64,000 nucleotides of DNA from Siphonodentalium dalli (GCA_032622095.1 CP136068.1:5989314-6053313), one strand, 5' to 3'; counted from the first letter of the stretch, positions 10,980 through 22,996 are shown. Program-made: numbers and translations. The notes: generated by a model not told the origin, from the sequence alone.

Positions 10980-12540
10980 AAGAGTGAAATCAAAGATGGC
11001 CGCTGGCAGCCATGTTTTTTTGTTGAATGACCACAAAATGACTTAAATTCCCATCTACATGTACATGTCATTAACATCCATCACAAATTTCATGATGATC
11101 CGACAAAAGATCATATGACCTGTAGCCTGTGTCAAAGAATTTAGTCATGTAAAGAGTAAATTCCAAGATGGCTGCTGGTGGCCATGTTTTTTGGCTGAAT
11201 GACCCCAAAATGACTCGTTCCCATCTACATGTCATTGTTAACATCCATGACTAATTTCATGATGATCCGACCAAAGCTACGACCTGTAGCCCGTGCCAAA
11301 GTCATGCAAAGAGTAAAATCCAAGTTGGCTACTGGCAGACATGTTTTTTGGCCGAAAGACCCCAAAATGACTCGTTCCCATCTACATGTCAATATTAACA
11401 CCCACGACAAATTTCATGATGATCAGAAGAACAGTATGACCTGTAGCCCGTGCCAATCGATTAAATTTTTAAATCCAAGATGGCCACTGTTCCCATCTAC
11501 TTATTAATATCAACAGCTGTGACATATTTCATAATGATCCGACCAAAGGTAGGACCTGTAGCCCGTGCCCAAGGATTTATTCATGCAAAGAGTAAAATCC
11601 AAGATGGCTGCTGCCGGCCATGTTTTTAGTCCCAATGACCCCAATATGACTCGTTCCCATCTACATGTCATTGTTAACATCGATGACAAATTTCATGATG
11701 ATCAGACTAACAGTACGACCTGTAGCCCGTGCTAATGGATTGAAATTTGAAATTCAAGATGGCCGCCATGTTTTTTTGCCGAATGACACAAAAATTACTC
11801 GTTCTCATCTAGATGTCAATGTCAACAGCCATGACAAATCTCATAATAATCCAACCAAAGGTACTACGACCTGTAGCCCATGCCAAAGGATTTAGTCATG
11901 CAGAGTAAAATCTAAGATGGCTGCTGGCGGCCATGTTTTTTGGCCGAACGACCCCAAAATGACTCGTTCCCATCTACATGTCAATATTAACATCGATGAT
12001 AAATTTCATGATGATCAGACAAACAGTACTACATGTAGCCCGTGCTAATGGATTGAAATTTTAAAATTCAAGATGGCCGCTGGCGGCCATGTTTTTTGGC
12101 CCAATGACCCCAAAATGGCTTGTTCCCATCTACATGTCAATATTAACATCGATGACAAATTTCATGAAGATCCGACCAAAGCTACGACCTGTAGCCCATG
12201 CAGAAGGATTTAGTCATGCAAAGAGTAAAATCCAAGATGGCTGCTGGCGGCCATATTTTTTGGCCGAACGACCCCAAAATGACTCGTTCCCATCTCCAGT
12301 TACAACATCGATGACAAATTTCATGATGATCAGACGAACAGTACGACTTGTAGCCTGTGCTAATGGATTGAAATTTTAAATTCAAGATGGCTGCTTGCGG
12401 TTTTTTTCCGAATGACCCCAAAATGACTCGTTCCCATCTACATGTCAATGTCAACAGGCATGACAAATTTCATAATGATCCGACCAAAGGTACGACCTGT
12501 AGCCAGTGCTAAAGGAAATTGTTGACGAGTCACGCACACA
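10980..12540. repeat. Tandem array of about 155-bp monomers with A/B alternation
   Basis: The landmark AAGATGGC (or AAGTTGGC) recurs at 10993, 11165, 11322, 11477, 11601, 11756, 11914, 12070, 12234 and 12384, giving spacings of about 124-172 bp. From 11322 on, two monomer types alternate. Type A is preceded by GTCATGCAAAGAGTAAAATC, and type B by CTAATGGATTGAAATT or a variant. This gives a dimer of roughly 280-320 bp. Each monomer carries GCGGCCATGTTTTTTGGCC, a CGTTCCCATCTACATGTCA block and a GACCTGTAGCCC block. Single copies lie at 4265-4475 and 24490-24670, and an inverted one at about 14335-14430. The last monomer runs into an ACAC-rich tail. The open frames over it are repeat artefacts. 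Confidence 0.85.
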
Positions 12541-12559
12541 CACACGGATGACAGATACC

Positions 12560-12865
12560 AAGCCATGGCAAATAACTCAAACTTTACAAAGTAAAGTTGA
12601 GCTAAAAATGTAGGAATAAAAGCTCGGACAAAATTATACATTTTGCAAAGATTTTCTAAGTCGAAAAATGGGGATGTAACGCCACCATAAAAAGTCTGAC
12701 AGATGTCATAATCGCAGGTCCCCATGTTGTTGATGTCTGTGCCAACTTCCACGGAAAATGATCAGAAAACAGCTGAGAAAAACTGCAGACAAATTTATGT
12801 CCACAGACAAGCTGATTGGAGTATAAACCCCCTTCTCCACAACCGCGTTGCAGGGGGTATAATTA
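12560..12865. repeat. Dispersed repeat, copy 1 (others at 29.4-29.87 kb)
   Basis: It opens with a small terminal palindrome (CTCAAACTTTACAAAGTAAAGTTGAG, imperfect) and then AATGTAGGAATAAAAGCTCG, TTCTAAGTCGAAAAATGGGG and TGACAGATGTCATAATCGCAGGT. It ends in a G/C-rich hairpin-like CAACCGCGTTGCAGGGGGTATA. Two further copies stand in tandem at about 29400-29870. Confidence 0.7.
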
Positions 12866-14079
12866 ATGGACAAAACATTTCCCCCCAACCTGTGATATCA
12901 CTGCGACATAAGACAACAAAATCCAATAATAAAGACATCCACAGCCAGAGGTCAGAGTAGATTTTGTATAGCATTCCCTACCAATACATCTTTTTTCTTT
13001 GTAAATTGCTTTGCAGAAATTGGAAAACGCATCACAAATTGCGATGCGAATCCAGTTACATGGATATAGAGCATGTTTGTTATGGACGCTACACAAAGTC
13101 CAGTAAAGGGCCATAACTCTGGGAAAAAGTGTGAACAAAACCGAAATTGGAATTCCCAGTTTTGAGCTGTGTTGTGAAATGTTAGTTATGGATAGACAGA
13201 ATGACACACCAAAAGGAAAGACAGACTGAGGTACTAGTACATGTATCACTATATATACCCTAATCCTTGGTACGGGTACATGTACAACTGTACATACTAG
13301 CACTGTATACATGTACTGTACATACTGTATACATGTACATGTACACCAATACTGTTTTTACCACTAATGCTCATAAATATTGATGACCTTTAGTGTGCAC
13401 AACACATGGTTTCTAACATATCCCTGTGAAAAGTTACCATGAATTGACAGCTGTCTCAAAGGCCCCAGGTGTGTGATGGGTTGTGGATTGATGGGCATAT
13501 ATTTTTCAATTTTAATTTCCTGAGTGTATCTCGGACTACATGTATCTCCTGCCTGCTTTATGTCTTGTTTGGGACTTATAGAACACTATCAACAGACATG
13601 GTGGGTGTGTATCTGTATATATACATGTATAGAGGTTATCACCACATATGTTAGGGGTATAAAATGTGGCTACTGTCTCCAAAAACCAGGCATGCTCGGT
13701 GGTCGTACTGGCTACCCCCAGACAATGGGATGTAGTCGTCACAATACAAGTACGGTATAATGGCGGTATTATTGGTAAAATTCTTATAAAAAGTTAGTGA
13801 CATCAATTTCCTACCAAGTTTATAGCCAAATTTATGAAAATGTGCTACATGTATGTCATGTACATGTATGTGAATAATAAAAAACATACCTAAACATGAA
13901 ATTTGATTTGTTTTATCAATCTTAATGTATATTTCCACTGTGTTGATCAAGTAATACTTTCCCCACAACACGGGTTGGCATTTTATGTTACTTCGGTCGA
14001 GGTAGTTCAATATTTCTGCAGCTGGATAAAAAATATCAAAATAAAATTAAAAAAAAAATTTCCCTACCTACAGGGTTAC
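12866..14079. other. Gene-free stretch
   Basis: No supported gene. ACATGTA runs cluster at 13240-13345. The overlapping short frames on both strands at 13.5-13.8 kb have no recognisable domain and no splice pattern that I can defend. Confidence 0.4.
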
Positions 14080-14690
14080 CGTACCGTACCTACCAGGAGG
14101 GGAGGGGGGGGGGGGGGGGGGGTCGGAAAAAAATTCAGGCACGTATGGCATTTTTTCCCTTTCAATCATTTTTTGTACCCACCCACCCCACCGCCAATTT
14201 TTTTTACGTTTTCGGCAGTTTTTTCCGACCATTTTTTTACACCCATCCCCCTTTTAACACTAAAACAGAGATTTGTGGGGGAAATTCACTGTAAACAGCT
14301 GTATATGAATTTCTGTGCATACTATTTATCATGGATGTTAACATGGACATGTAAATAGGAATGAGTCATTTTTAGGTCATTCGGCCAAAAAAACATGGCT
14401 GCCAGCGGCCATCTTGGATTTCAAAATTTGCAACAAAATACAACACGATAACTGCCTGCAGTCAGTTTACCAGTTAGAATTACATTATTTCTCGCATTCA
14501 AAGTGGTTTTGAAGCCTAACTCATTGCGAAAACACTAAAAAACAAGCAGGAAATTTTTGTTTTAGTTGCGGAAAAAATTGCTTGTTGGTGGCTTTGACCA
14601 CCCACCCACCCCGGCATACGTGCCGAAATTATTTTTTTCACCCCCCTGTACCTACCCTTATTTTTTCGCGCCGTTACCGGAAACATACAA
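14080..14690. repeat. Foldback element with poly-G/poly-C bearing arms
   Basis: The left arm (about 14055-14150) contains CCTACC, a run of about 20 G and CAGGCACGTATGGC. The right arm (about 14610-14690) contains GCATACGTGCCG, a CCCCCC run and CTGTACCTACCC in inverted order. An inverted copy of the 155-bp monomer (ATGGCTGCCAGCGGCCATCTTGG) sits between the arms. The interior has no ORF of interest. Confidence 0.55.
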
Positions 14691-15899
14691 TCTTTTTTCT
14701 TTGGCCTAAACAGAATAGATCACTTGATTTAACTGATGACATGAACGATTCAATCAAGACAATCATGCTTGTACAACATCCCTGCCTCTAACTTGTTGTT
14801 GGCCATTATAAATAAATATTAGCCCCAGTACAAACCGTGGCAGAAAAAGTGTGTAAACAACAGATTCTACCATAAGTACGGGTAATGATCGCACAATCAG
14901 TAAAATACCCGAAGTGTCAAAAGTTTACCGCAGGAGTGTCAAGTATCGCAGGAGTGTCAAACTATCGACCAGTAACACACATACGTGGGTCCATAATGTT
15001 CAACAACTGTGTTGCCTCTCATGAATTATTTCACGTAACCAGTTCAATCGAGTGATTATTCTCTATGTAACCTACAATGTACATGTAGATATCAGGATAT
15101 CAGATAGTATGTTTCCGCTAACGTTGTGAACAAATTAGGGTGGGGGGTTGGAAAAAAAATTCCAGGTTGGTATGATAGGGTGGGTCTCTCGGGTGCGAAA
15201 AGCAGTTTTTTCCATGTACCAAATTTATTTTCCATTTCTGGTATTGAGTCTTATTTTGATGTGTTTTGAACAGAAACAGGTCATATACAATGTATAGTTA
15301 CTAGAAATGCTATACTATATATACATGTATAGAGGTTATCAGAAGTTGGATCAGTGGCACAATGCCAACAATAACCCAAATTCAACTTGATAGAACAAGA
15401 AACTGCGCTATTGGAAAAATAAAATTTAATCAGGATTCCATCTACTGATACAACAAAATAAGAATAACTATGCAGAACTCAGCTGAAAATAAGAAATAAT
15501 ATGAAAGCACACTTGATCATATGTGACATGGAAATAAAGATATACCGGTAATAAATAATGGAATAAAATAGACTTTTGACAACGTAAAACATAAAATCTT
15601 AGCATATAAATTGAAGGCCAGCCGGGCCTGCTTGAACAATTTCAAATTGTCCTCCAAGTCAATGTGGATCAGCTTGTAATGTTAATCACAAAACAAAGAT
15701 TTTATCGTCACTGATATCGTGAGCAAAAAAGAAGTGAGATTGGGCTATCCATCCATATGTTATTCCCAATTATTACGAAGCCTATTACTTCAGGCAGTGG
15801 CTACCAGCCTGCCATTACACGCTATAACATGTTTCCTCAGTTATGGTTTCTGAGCAGACGTGGCGACAGGGGGGGGGGGGTGGGAGGGGGTGGTGTCTT
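14691..15899. other. Gene-free stretch
   Basis: No supported gene. About 15130-15230 resembles part of the preceding foldback (GGTTGGAAAAAAAATTCCAGG, G-rich). The remainder is AT-rich with no recognised coding sequence. Confidence 0.35.
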
Positions 15900-16075
15900 A
15901 CCCCCCAACTTCGGTCAAAATTTTCAACAGTTGGAAATTTAATACCTGCCAAAACATTAGTTGGAAATTTCACACCAACAATATGTTGAAAATGTTCATG
16001 TAGTTTGATTTTCAAACAATATAATGGGGGGAAGTAATTGTTTTTGGACCAATATTTGCATATTTTCCATTTTCG
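15900..16075. repeat. Dispersed repeat (second copy at 38815-38985)
   Basis: The CCCCCCAACTT start, CAACAGTTGGAAATTT, ACATTAGTTGGAAATTTCAC, a TAGTTTGATTTTCAAACAAT block and TTGGACCAATATTTGCATAT occur in the same order and orientation at 38815-38985. Confidence 0.75.
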
Positions 16076-17734
16076 GACCATGGTCGGACCGGTGTGTCAT
16101 TGTCCCTCCCCTGTGGCCAATGCGAAATTGCCAATTAGTTTAAGAAAATAATCAACAATTTTACTACAGTGTACATATGGTCCAACTTATGGACTGAAAT
16201 GGTCATCGGTTGGAGAATTTTCCAACCTGAGGGGGAGCATGAGGTTTGAAATTTCAAACACTAGGAAAGCTTCAGTTGAGGCAAGTCTAGATGCTTGGAT
16301 TTGTGATTTTCTTGTATAGTTTTCAAAAATTTCTCACACTGAGCCGAACAACCATGGTCAGCCGGTTTGTCCTGGTCTCTTGCCCGTAGCCGTGTGCATT
16401 TGTCTGGAGTTAGACCACTAGATGTTAGGATTTATGCAATTTTGGTTAAAATATCTTAATGTTCTCATACCGGGAATATAGATTCATCCTGATCACCATT
16501 CACTGACCATTCATCATCGCATGTCTGTTTACAAAACACTACAAAGGGATCAAACACGAGTGTTTATACAACGGACAATAAATCAGTTGAAACAAGTTGT
16601 GTTTTTACTAACATGTTTTCGTAACAAATCAAACTCAGTGGATTAATCCTGATCACCATTCGGCGTGATTGGAGGATTGGAGGATACCGCGGTATAGTAC
16701 CGCGGTATTAACGGGGTGACACCACGTTATTGGTGGTCAATTACTTTAAGTATAGCGGTAGATACGACATGAAGCCCGCACCAAAGGAAATTGTTGATGG
16801 ATGCACACACGCACGCACACGGATGACGGACAACAACCCTTGGCAATAGCTCAAATTTACAAAGTAAGTTGAGCTAATAAAGGAAATATTTTTGGACAAT
16901 AAATCGTCTAGATTTTTACAGACATGCGCAGTATGCGGGATAGAGAAGGGTGGTATGACATCGGATCAAACTGGAGCTGATCCGATGGTCGGGAAATGAT
17001 CGCTTTACATATACATATAGTGGTATTGGGGAAAGAAACACGATAGCCTAATAAAAGTATCTATAGATAATACTAACAGATGCTTAGATTAGAAGAATGG
17101 AGTTCACAAATATGCGCACATACATTTACTAGTAGGTTACCTGCTTATCTCAGTTGTTGTGTTCATATTTCACATCACAAATTTTTATTACTTTCAATTG
17201 AACTCGTCCCGCAGGGTGACTATTGTTAGAATTTTGACTAAATTTCTGGCGATGGACCAAAGTTCGAACTGGATGGAACATTGCGTTATATTTCCGACAT
17301 TGAATACAAACGGGGCGAAAGATGGATCAAGACTCAAAAGAAAGATGGCTCACCTAATTCCTCTTGTTTGTATAAAGTGTATTCAGTGTGGTCCGTTTAG
17401 AATCGTCGTAGTCGTGGGGCGTTGTCCGTGGTCTTTATCAATGATGGCAGATGTGATGATACTGGGCAGATGAAGTAGTTTGATTCGGCCAACCGTTCTA
17501 AATAAGATCTGAAGTCAATGTCGACTTGCACCACTGGCGATCAAACAACGAGAGAGAGAGGGAGAGAGAGTCCTGTATTCCTACACACCACAATTATGTC
17601 ACCTGATGTCGTGACCTTTCACAACAATAGTCAACAAATACATGTGCCCAGTCCATGTTTTTTTCGTACCTCAACACAGGAAGCAAATTACTTTTCAAAT
17701 TTTGATTAGCAAATAACATCACATTGACTTGATT
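16076..17734. other. Gene-free stretch with small repeats
   Basis: 16682-16707 is a double palindrome, TACCGCGGTA-TAG-TACCGCGGTA. GATTAATCCTGATCACCATTC at 16642 repeats GATTCATCCTGATCACCATT at 16479. 16745-16875 is the ACAC-tailed terminal part of the 155-bp repeat family. 17073-17172 closely matches 21828-21908. No gene is supported; the frame at 17159-17473 has no recognised domain. Confidence 0.45.
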
Positions 17735-17738
17735 AGAT

Positions 17739-17880
17739 ACCCTGCTGGACAAAACAAGTGTCCACTTAACCACGGTGCGGTTAGTGTTGCCACCGCGACC
17801 GAAATGCAACAACACTGCGGCTCCACCGGCTAATTACAGTTGGGCCGCAGTGTACTTGCCATTCGGCCGCGGTGTACGTT
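17739..17880. repeat. Dispersed repeat unit matching 7950-8085
   Basis: It has the same CTGGACAAAACAAG start and the same CTCCACCGGCTAA block as the copy at 7.95 kb. It continues into GCCATTCGGCCGCGGTGTAC units like those at 19.1 kb. Confidence 0.7.
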
Positions 17881-17962
17881 CATTAAACTGAAATAAAAGG
17901 TCAGCAGACCACAGTGTTCCCCGACAACATGATAAGTCGATGCCGCTTTGTTAAAGAAATTT

Positions 17963-18505
17963 TTAAAAAATGTTGAAATTTTCTAACTCCATAAAAAAAA
18001 TATTAGCTATATAGATGTTGCAAATCACCAACATGTTAGGAACAATATCCCAAAGTTTCAAATCTCTACATTTAAAACTGTAGGAGGAGTTGATTACACC
18101 ATGAAGGTACCCAATCTCATCCAAAAGGCAAAAATGTTCCAAATTTTCTAAGTCGAAAAACCCCCCAAAAATATGGAAAAAATGATATTTTTTATTAGCT
18201 ATATAGATGTTGCAAATCACCGACATGTTAGGAACAATATCCCAGAGTTTCAAATCTCTACATTTAAAACTGTAGGAGGAGTTGATTACACCATGAAGGT
18301 ACCCAATCTCATCCAAAAGGCAAAAATGTTCCAAATTTTCTAAGTCGAAAACCCCCCAAAAATATGGAAAAAATGATATTTTTGATTAGCTATATAGATG
18401 TTGCAAATCACCAACATGTTAGGAACAATATCCCAGAGTTTCAAATCTCTACATTTAAAACTGTAGGAGGAGTTGATTACACCATGAAGGTATCCAATCT
18501 CGGAC
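17963..18505. repeat. 192-bp tandem repeat, three copies
   Basis: TTAGCTATATAGATGTTGCA recurs at 18003, 18195 and 18386 (periods 192 and 191). The units are nearly identical, including GGAGGAGTTGATTACACCAT. The array ends in a GGACGCACGGACACACGGACG tail. The minus-strand frame over it repeats the same peptide and is an artefact. Confidence 0.9.
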
Positions 18506-19104
18506 GCACGGACACACGGACGGACGTACCAACAAATGGGTAGATATGTGGCTTCGACCTATGTGGCTAGAAATGGTAATGTGGCTTTAGTTTGTATGTG
18601 GCTTCTCAAGTAGCCATAACATTTTAAGTGGCTATCAAGTACTAGTAGTAGATAGTGATAAAACTCCAGATTATGGATTCATAACATGTTGGAATTATAG
18701 CAGAAGAAGCTGATTAAAACACAAAAACTTGCTCACAGCAACTGGGACAGTGGAATAGGAGAAACTGACAGGTCCGTGATTGGGTGGCTAGCCACATAAA
18801 TGTCTTGTCGGTGTCCGACATCTCCTATTGACAGGTCATGGATGTCTAAATCGATGGACTTTTTTTTCTCCAAATTTTGAGTGACTACAAAATTAAATAA
18901 GCTAATTAGGCCAAATAGATCATTTTAAAACGTCCATATGAAAGCTGTTACGTGGCTAGCCACGCAAAGGAAGTTATGCACATAAATATCCATTTTACAC
19001 AATCTTAGCCACATAAGTAGTCATTAGTAAACACGGACGGACGGACGCACGGACGGACGGACGAGGGTCATTTATATAGTCCTCCGACGGAAACGTCGGG
19101 GGAC
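18506..19104. other. Gene-free stretch
   Basis: No supported gene. GTGGCT recurs irregularly between 18.54 and 18.97 kb ('TATGTGGCTTC', 'TACGTGGCTAGCCAC'). GGACGGACGGAC runs lie at 19034-19065. Confidence 0.4.
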
Positions 19105-19335
19105 AAAAAGAGGATACAAACCAGAAATCTAACCACGGTGTACATGCCATTCGGCCGCGTTGTAGTTGCCTTTCGGCCATGGTGTACTTGTCGTTCGGCC
19201 AAAAGTGTACTTGCCTTCGGCCGCAGTGTACTTGCCGTTCGGCCGCTGTGCTCAACCGCAGTTACAAACGCTGACACCGCGGCCGAACGGCAAATGCACT
19301 GTGGTGCCAATGGACACTTGTTTTGTCGATCGGGG
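19105..19335. repeat. GC-rich composite repeat, inverted relative to 7215-7430
   Basis: The order AACCAGAAATCTAACCACGG, GCCATTCGGCCGCG, several GTGTACTTGCCGTTCGGCC units, CGGCCGAACGGCAAATGCAC and GGACACTTGTTTTGTCG is the reverse complement of the block order at 7.2-7.4 kb. Confidence 0.75.
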
Positions 19336-19589
19336 TAGCATTGTTCTAAAATCATATAAAATTCATACCAAAATGGATAGCTTTTATCCACATTTGGGTA
19401 GCAAATTGCGATGCAATACCAGTTAATTTTCTCCCTGCCTCAACATTCATCACACTATTGTCGTTATTTATTTTGTCATATTTTCTCAATAAAAGGTACT
19501 ACCGCTAGCAATGAACTTACATGTAAATTGTAATTCATATTCATTATTCTCGTTTACATTACCAGTACCGGTAATCGAAAGACACAGCA

Positions 19590-19790
19590 ACAATTTCTGT
19601 TTCAATTACGACAATAATGCTTTAGGCCCATCGATCCTACATGTACCGTATGTGCGACAATCGAGCTCCCAAAACATCTAAATTACAATGTCGTATTAGT
19701 TAATAATTGGTCACGTGACAAAATCAGATATAGCCTACATTGTATATACGACCCAAAGAGTCTTTGGTTCGTTAATAAAGATTTGACACA
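19590..19790. repeat. Dispersed repeat, copy 1 of 2 (other at 22622-22788)
   Basis: Both copies share ATTACGACAATAATGCTTTA, a C-C-A/T-C-G-A-T-C-C-T block, TCGTATTA, AATTGGT-ACGT-AC, AATCAGATATAGCCTA and CGACCCAAAG-GTCTTTGGTTCG in the same order. The match spans about 170 bp with small indels. No coding sequence is evident. Confidence 0.75.
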
Positions 19791-20428
19791 CTTGGACATG
19801 GGTACACTGTTCAGCGGTATACCCGGTAATTGTTGTAGTCGATACTAATGGTAGGTATCTGTTAAACTGTTCACCCCACAATAGACCTACATCACGTCTT
19901 CACAAAGGGGGTCCCAGAAAACAGACACAAATTACAAGTGCTAAATGTTATTAATTAACAAGATTCAATGGATCGAAAGTTGGTGCAACGCGCTAGATTT
20001 CCCGGGAAACAAAAAGTAGGAAATTTCTACCAATTATTCCAGCAGATAACTGGTTGCAAACAATGACGTCCATTTAAGAACGTACTAGTAATAGACCGAT
20101 TGTTCAAGGTTTCTGTTCATTCCAATCTATGTTTTGTCATGCATAGTGGCGGTTGACATTGAATTTTATTCATATAATCTGAATTGGATATCTCAAGTTC
20201 TAAACATACATGAAAGGTAATCATTTGAGTTCAGCATCTAGCGATCACACACCGTGTAGACAATTTATATAGTGTCGATACAGATTACAAATATATGCGG
20301 CGATTAATCACCATTGATCACGGGTTGCGATCGAAGCACATACTTTGCATAATGCATGTCTATTCTGAACGGCATACATTCAGAATTACATACGTTTGCT
20401 AACTTGGCAACTTTGTGTATACATTTTT

Positions 20429-21708
20429 GTGATCTTAGTGTACGTTCAGACGACCACGATTCAATCGTAAGTGGAAAGATTTCCGTCGTAGGAAGTGATC
20501 GGTAGTTGGACTGCGCATGCTCACGTCAAAATCGTAGGTCAATATATAATATCAAGCACTGTTTGATTTTAGATGCGAAATCGTGGCGTGTCCTTGGTTA
20601 CCTCCACTTGCGACGTAATCGCAGTCGTGTGTACGTAAACATCGTAGCTGGAAATGACCGTAGGGTAGTCAATCACATGCTTTTGGAATCAAAGGTTTGC
20701 CGCCGTTTGTAAACGACATGTCATTGACAAAGTAGGTCACTTGCTGCATGACATGTACTATTGAAATAGGTCATTAAAATTGAGGTCACTCAAGTCAGGT
20801 CTGTGCTTTGATCAGTGGACAACTAGCGACTGATTGATCTATTTATACAATGTGTTTCAAGAAGATGGCATCGTATTGTCCACACATGCAAATTGATACA
20901 AAGCGGTCTGCTGGCCTCATGGTTACTCTGTGATAAATAGGGAATGCTTATCATTTTTATTACTTATTGTGGGGGATTACCTTAATTTTTTGTTAGATAC
21001 TGATTGAACATTGATCGTTCTCGGCGATCGCTGCTTACTTAATACCTGAATTAGTAATAACAATATGCAGTTTGTATCGAGATACCAGTACCTATCGTAA
21101 TAGTATCGTTTGAATGCCCGTATCGATGACCGTATCGTCAGTGCTGTATCACAGTCGCATTGATACATCGATGTATCGTTACACCCCTATGTAGAATACA
21201 ACAATCAACATGTAACATAATCTATGCCAACTATATATCATATGAGTAATATGTAATTGCACGCATGGTCATACATAATGTATGAATGGGGTAAACAAGA
21301 TAGTGAAGATACATGATGCATAATACCTAAATGTCACTTCCTCCACACAGGTATGATTCCCTGTACTATATAAATGTACACATAAACCTTCATGGCTCGA
21401 GTTTTAAGCATACTACCATGAAAAGTAAAATCCGTAACCCAGCACATTTATTGTGCACCAGCACTATTATTCTTTTTTTGGTAAAAATGTCACCCAGCAC
21501 TTTTATTTGGCCAGCACTTTTATTTGGCACCTGAGAGTACGGTCATTTCCAGCTACGATTTTTACATACATACGACCAAGGATATGCCACGATTTTGCAT
21601 CTAAAGACTAAAATCAAACAGTGCTTGATATTATTTTTGACCTACGATTTTGACATGAGCATACATGTACGATTGTATCGTGGTCGTCTGAACGTTCACT
21701 AAGATCAC
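20429..21708. mobile_element. 1.28-kb foldback element with long imperfect inverted arms
   Basis: The left end GTGATCTTAGTGTACGTTCA (20429) is inverted at the right end as TGAACGTTCACTAAGATCAC (to 21708). The match continues inward through GACCACGAT, CGTAGGTCAA, ATATCAAGCACTGTTTGATT, TTAGATGC and ATCGTAGCTGGAAATGACCG. The left arm reaches about 20663 and the right arm begins about 21539. The left arm carries a segment (20475-20515) absent from the right. No target duplication is obvious and no transposase ORF is present, so it would be non-autonomous. A hAT-like end lies inside. Confidence 0.8.
20985..21190 (-). mobile_element. Fragment resembling a hAT-type element end
   Basis: It is dense in GTATCGAT/ATCGATAC and ends with ATACATCGATGTATCGTTACACCCCTA, read inward on the minus strand as TAGGGGTGTAACGATACATC. 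That start is common among hAT-superfamily non-autonomous elements. Only one end is evident, inside the 20.4-21.7 kb foldback. Confidence 0.45.
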
Positions 21709-21827
21709 CATGATGAACTTTGACACTGTGCTCAGAATGACATACCACATGTTGCATCGAATTTTCGCAATGCAATTTTTGTGTTGTTTTCATTTTCAAA
21801 ATTTTGCCTGTCATCACGTTAAAAGTA

Positions 21828-21915
21828 TCTACAGATGCTTAGAAGAATTGAGTTCACAAATATGCACACATAGCTTACCTGCTTATCTCAGTTGTTGTGT
21901 TCATATTATCTGATT
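21828..21915. repeat. Copy of the segment at 17073-17172
   Basis: ACAGATGCTTAGAAGAA, GAGTTCACAAATATGC and TTACCTGCTTATCTCAGTTG match the 17.1-kb segment with small indels. Function unknown. Confidence 0.7.
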
Positions 21916-22621
21916 ATGCTCATATTCCTATCACAATCACATAATATTCTTCGCTGATCGTGTTCGCGAAAATTATTTCTGTGGCAGGACTATATATTTT
22001 TTTGTGATTGCGTATTAATTTATAGCACAAACTCATATCTCTTCGCTCGTTCAGCCGTTGTTGATAGAAATACATAACATTTTCAATACTTATAATTACA
22101 TAAATAGTTTGTTTCGTACACTCACAGAATAGTATGGGTTTAAATGGTTAATACGTTTGGAACTATATGTTGTTATCTTCCAATTTTATTTATTGATTTT
22201 AGATTGTATCGATGAACTTAAATTGAAGCACTCAATCGAATCTTATAGTATTGTTTAGGTTTGAACTTTGTGAATATTGCATCAATCTTTCAGGCGAAAA
22301 TACCGATAGAAAATTGAAGATATTCTCTACATGTGCATTCATGCGGCTGGAATTGATTTTCTGGGCAAATGTTTTTAATATTTTTTTTTATTTTGTAAAC
22401 AAAACTTTGTCATGCAATTTAATTCACGCTTTGTTAAAACTCTAGCGCATTATTTGATATGTTTCCAAATATAATCCAATAGAGTGAATATAGACCTGAT
22501 AGAAATGCAGTATAAACTAGCTACTTGCCCTTATAAATAACAAAACACATCAATGGTTGTATGACGTTTATATAAATAGGAGAATGTTGCACATCGACTG
22601 ATTTGTGTTGGCCTCTTCACA
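21916..22621. other. Gene-free AT-rich stretch
   Basis: No supported gene, array or element end. The frame at 22251-22445 is F/N/L-rich with no recognisable domain. Confidence 0.35.
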
Positions 22622-22788
22622 GCCGATTACGACAATAATGCTTTAGGTCCACCGATCCTATGTCCTACATTCGTGCTATCCAAAATTCAAAATCCAAGGG
22701 TCGTATTACTTAAAAATTGGTGACGTCACACAATCAGATATAGCCTATATACGACCCAAAGCGTCTTTGGTTCGTTATAATGTCCATT
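22622..22788. repeat. Dispersed repeat, copy 2 of 2 (other at 19590-19790)
   Basis: It has the same block order as copy 1, with TTGGTGACGTCACACAATC where copy 1 has TTGGTCACGTGACAAAATC. Both contain a perfect 8-bp palindrome at this spot. It abuts the GC-rich direct repeat that follows. Confidence 0.75.
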
Positions 22789-22996
22789 TCCGTGGTCAGG
22801 CAGTCAGGGGAGGTGCGGTCGGCGCCTTTTTCGATTTCCCGTACCTGGCGGAAACGGCCGCCAGTCAGGGGTTAACAGTGCCGTGTCCGCTCGAGCTATC
22901 GACTTGGGGATTGGAACTTTTGTACATTCGGGTTCATTCTACACGATAGTGCAAACCCTATCTCGCTCGGACCCCTAGGGGCGGTCCGGTCGGCGG
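22779..22996. repeat. GC-rich direct repeat, copy 1
   Basis: ATAATGTCCATTTCCGTGGT, CAGTCAGGGGAGGTGCGGTC, GAGCTATCGACTTGGGGATT and ATCTCGCTCGGACCCCT occur here and again about 352 bp downstream at 23131-23345. The two copies are close to identical, so the duplication looks recent. Confidence 0.9.

Noticed and set aside
10980-12540. CRISPR-like array
   Set aside because: Monomers are about 155 bp, contiguous and diverged without unique spacers; the window is eukaryotic.
17963-18334. 123-codon minus-strand ORF with an internally repeated peptide
   Set aside because: It is a translation of the 192-bp tandem repeat.
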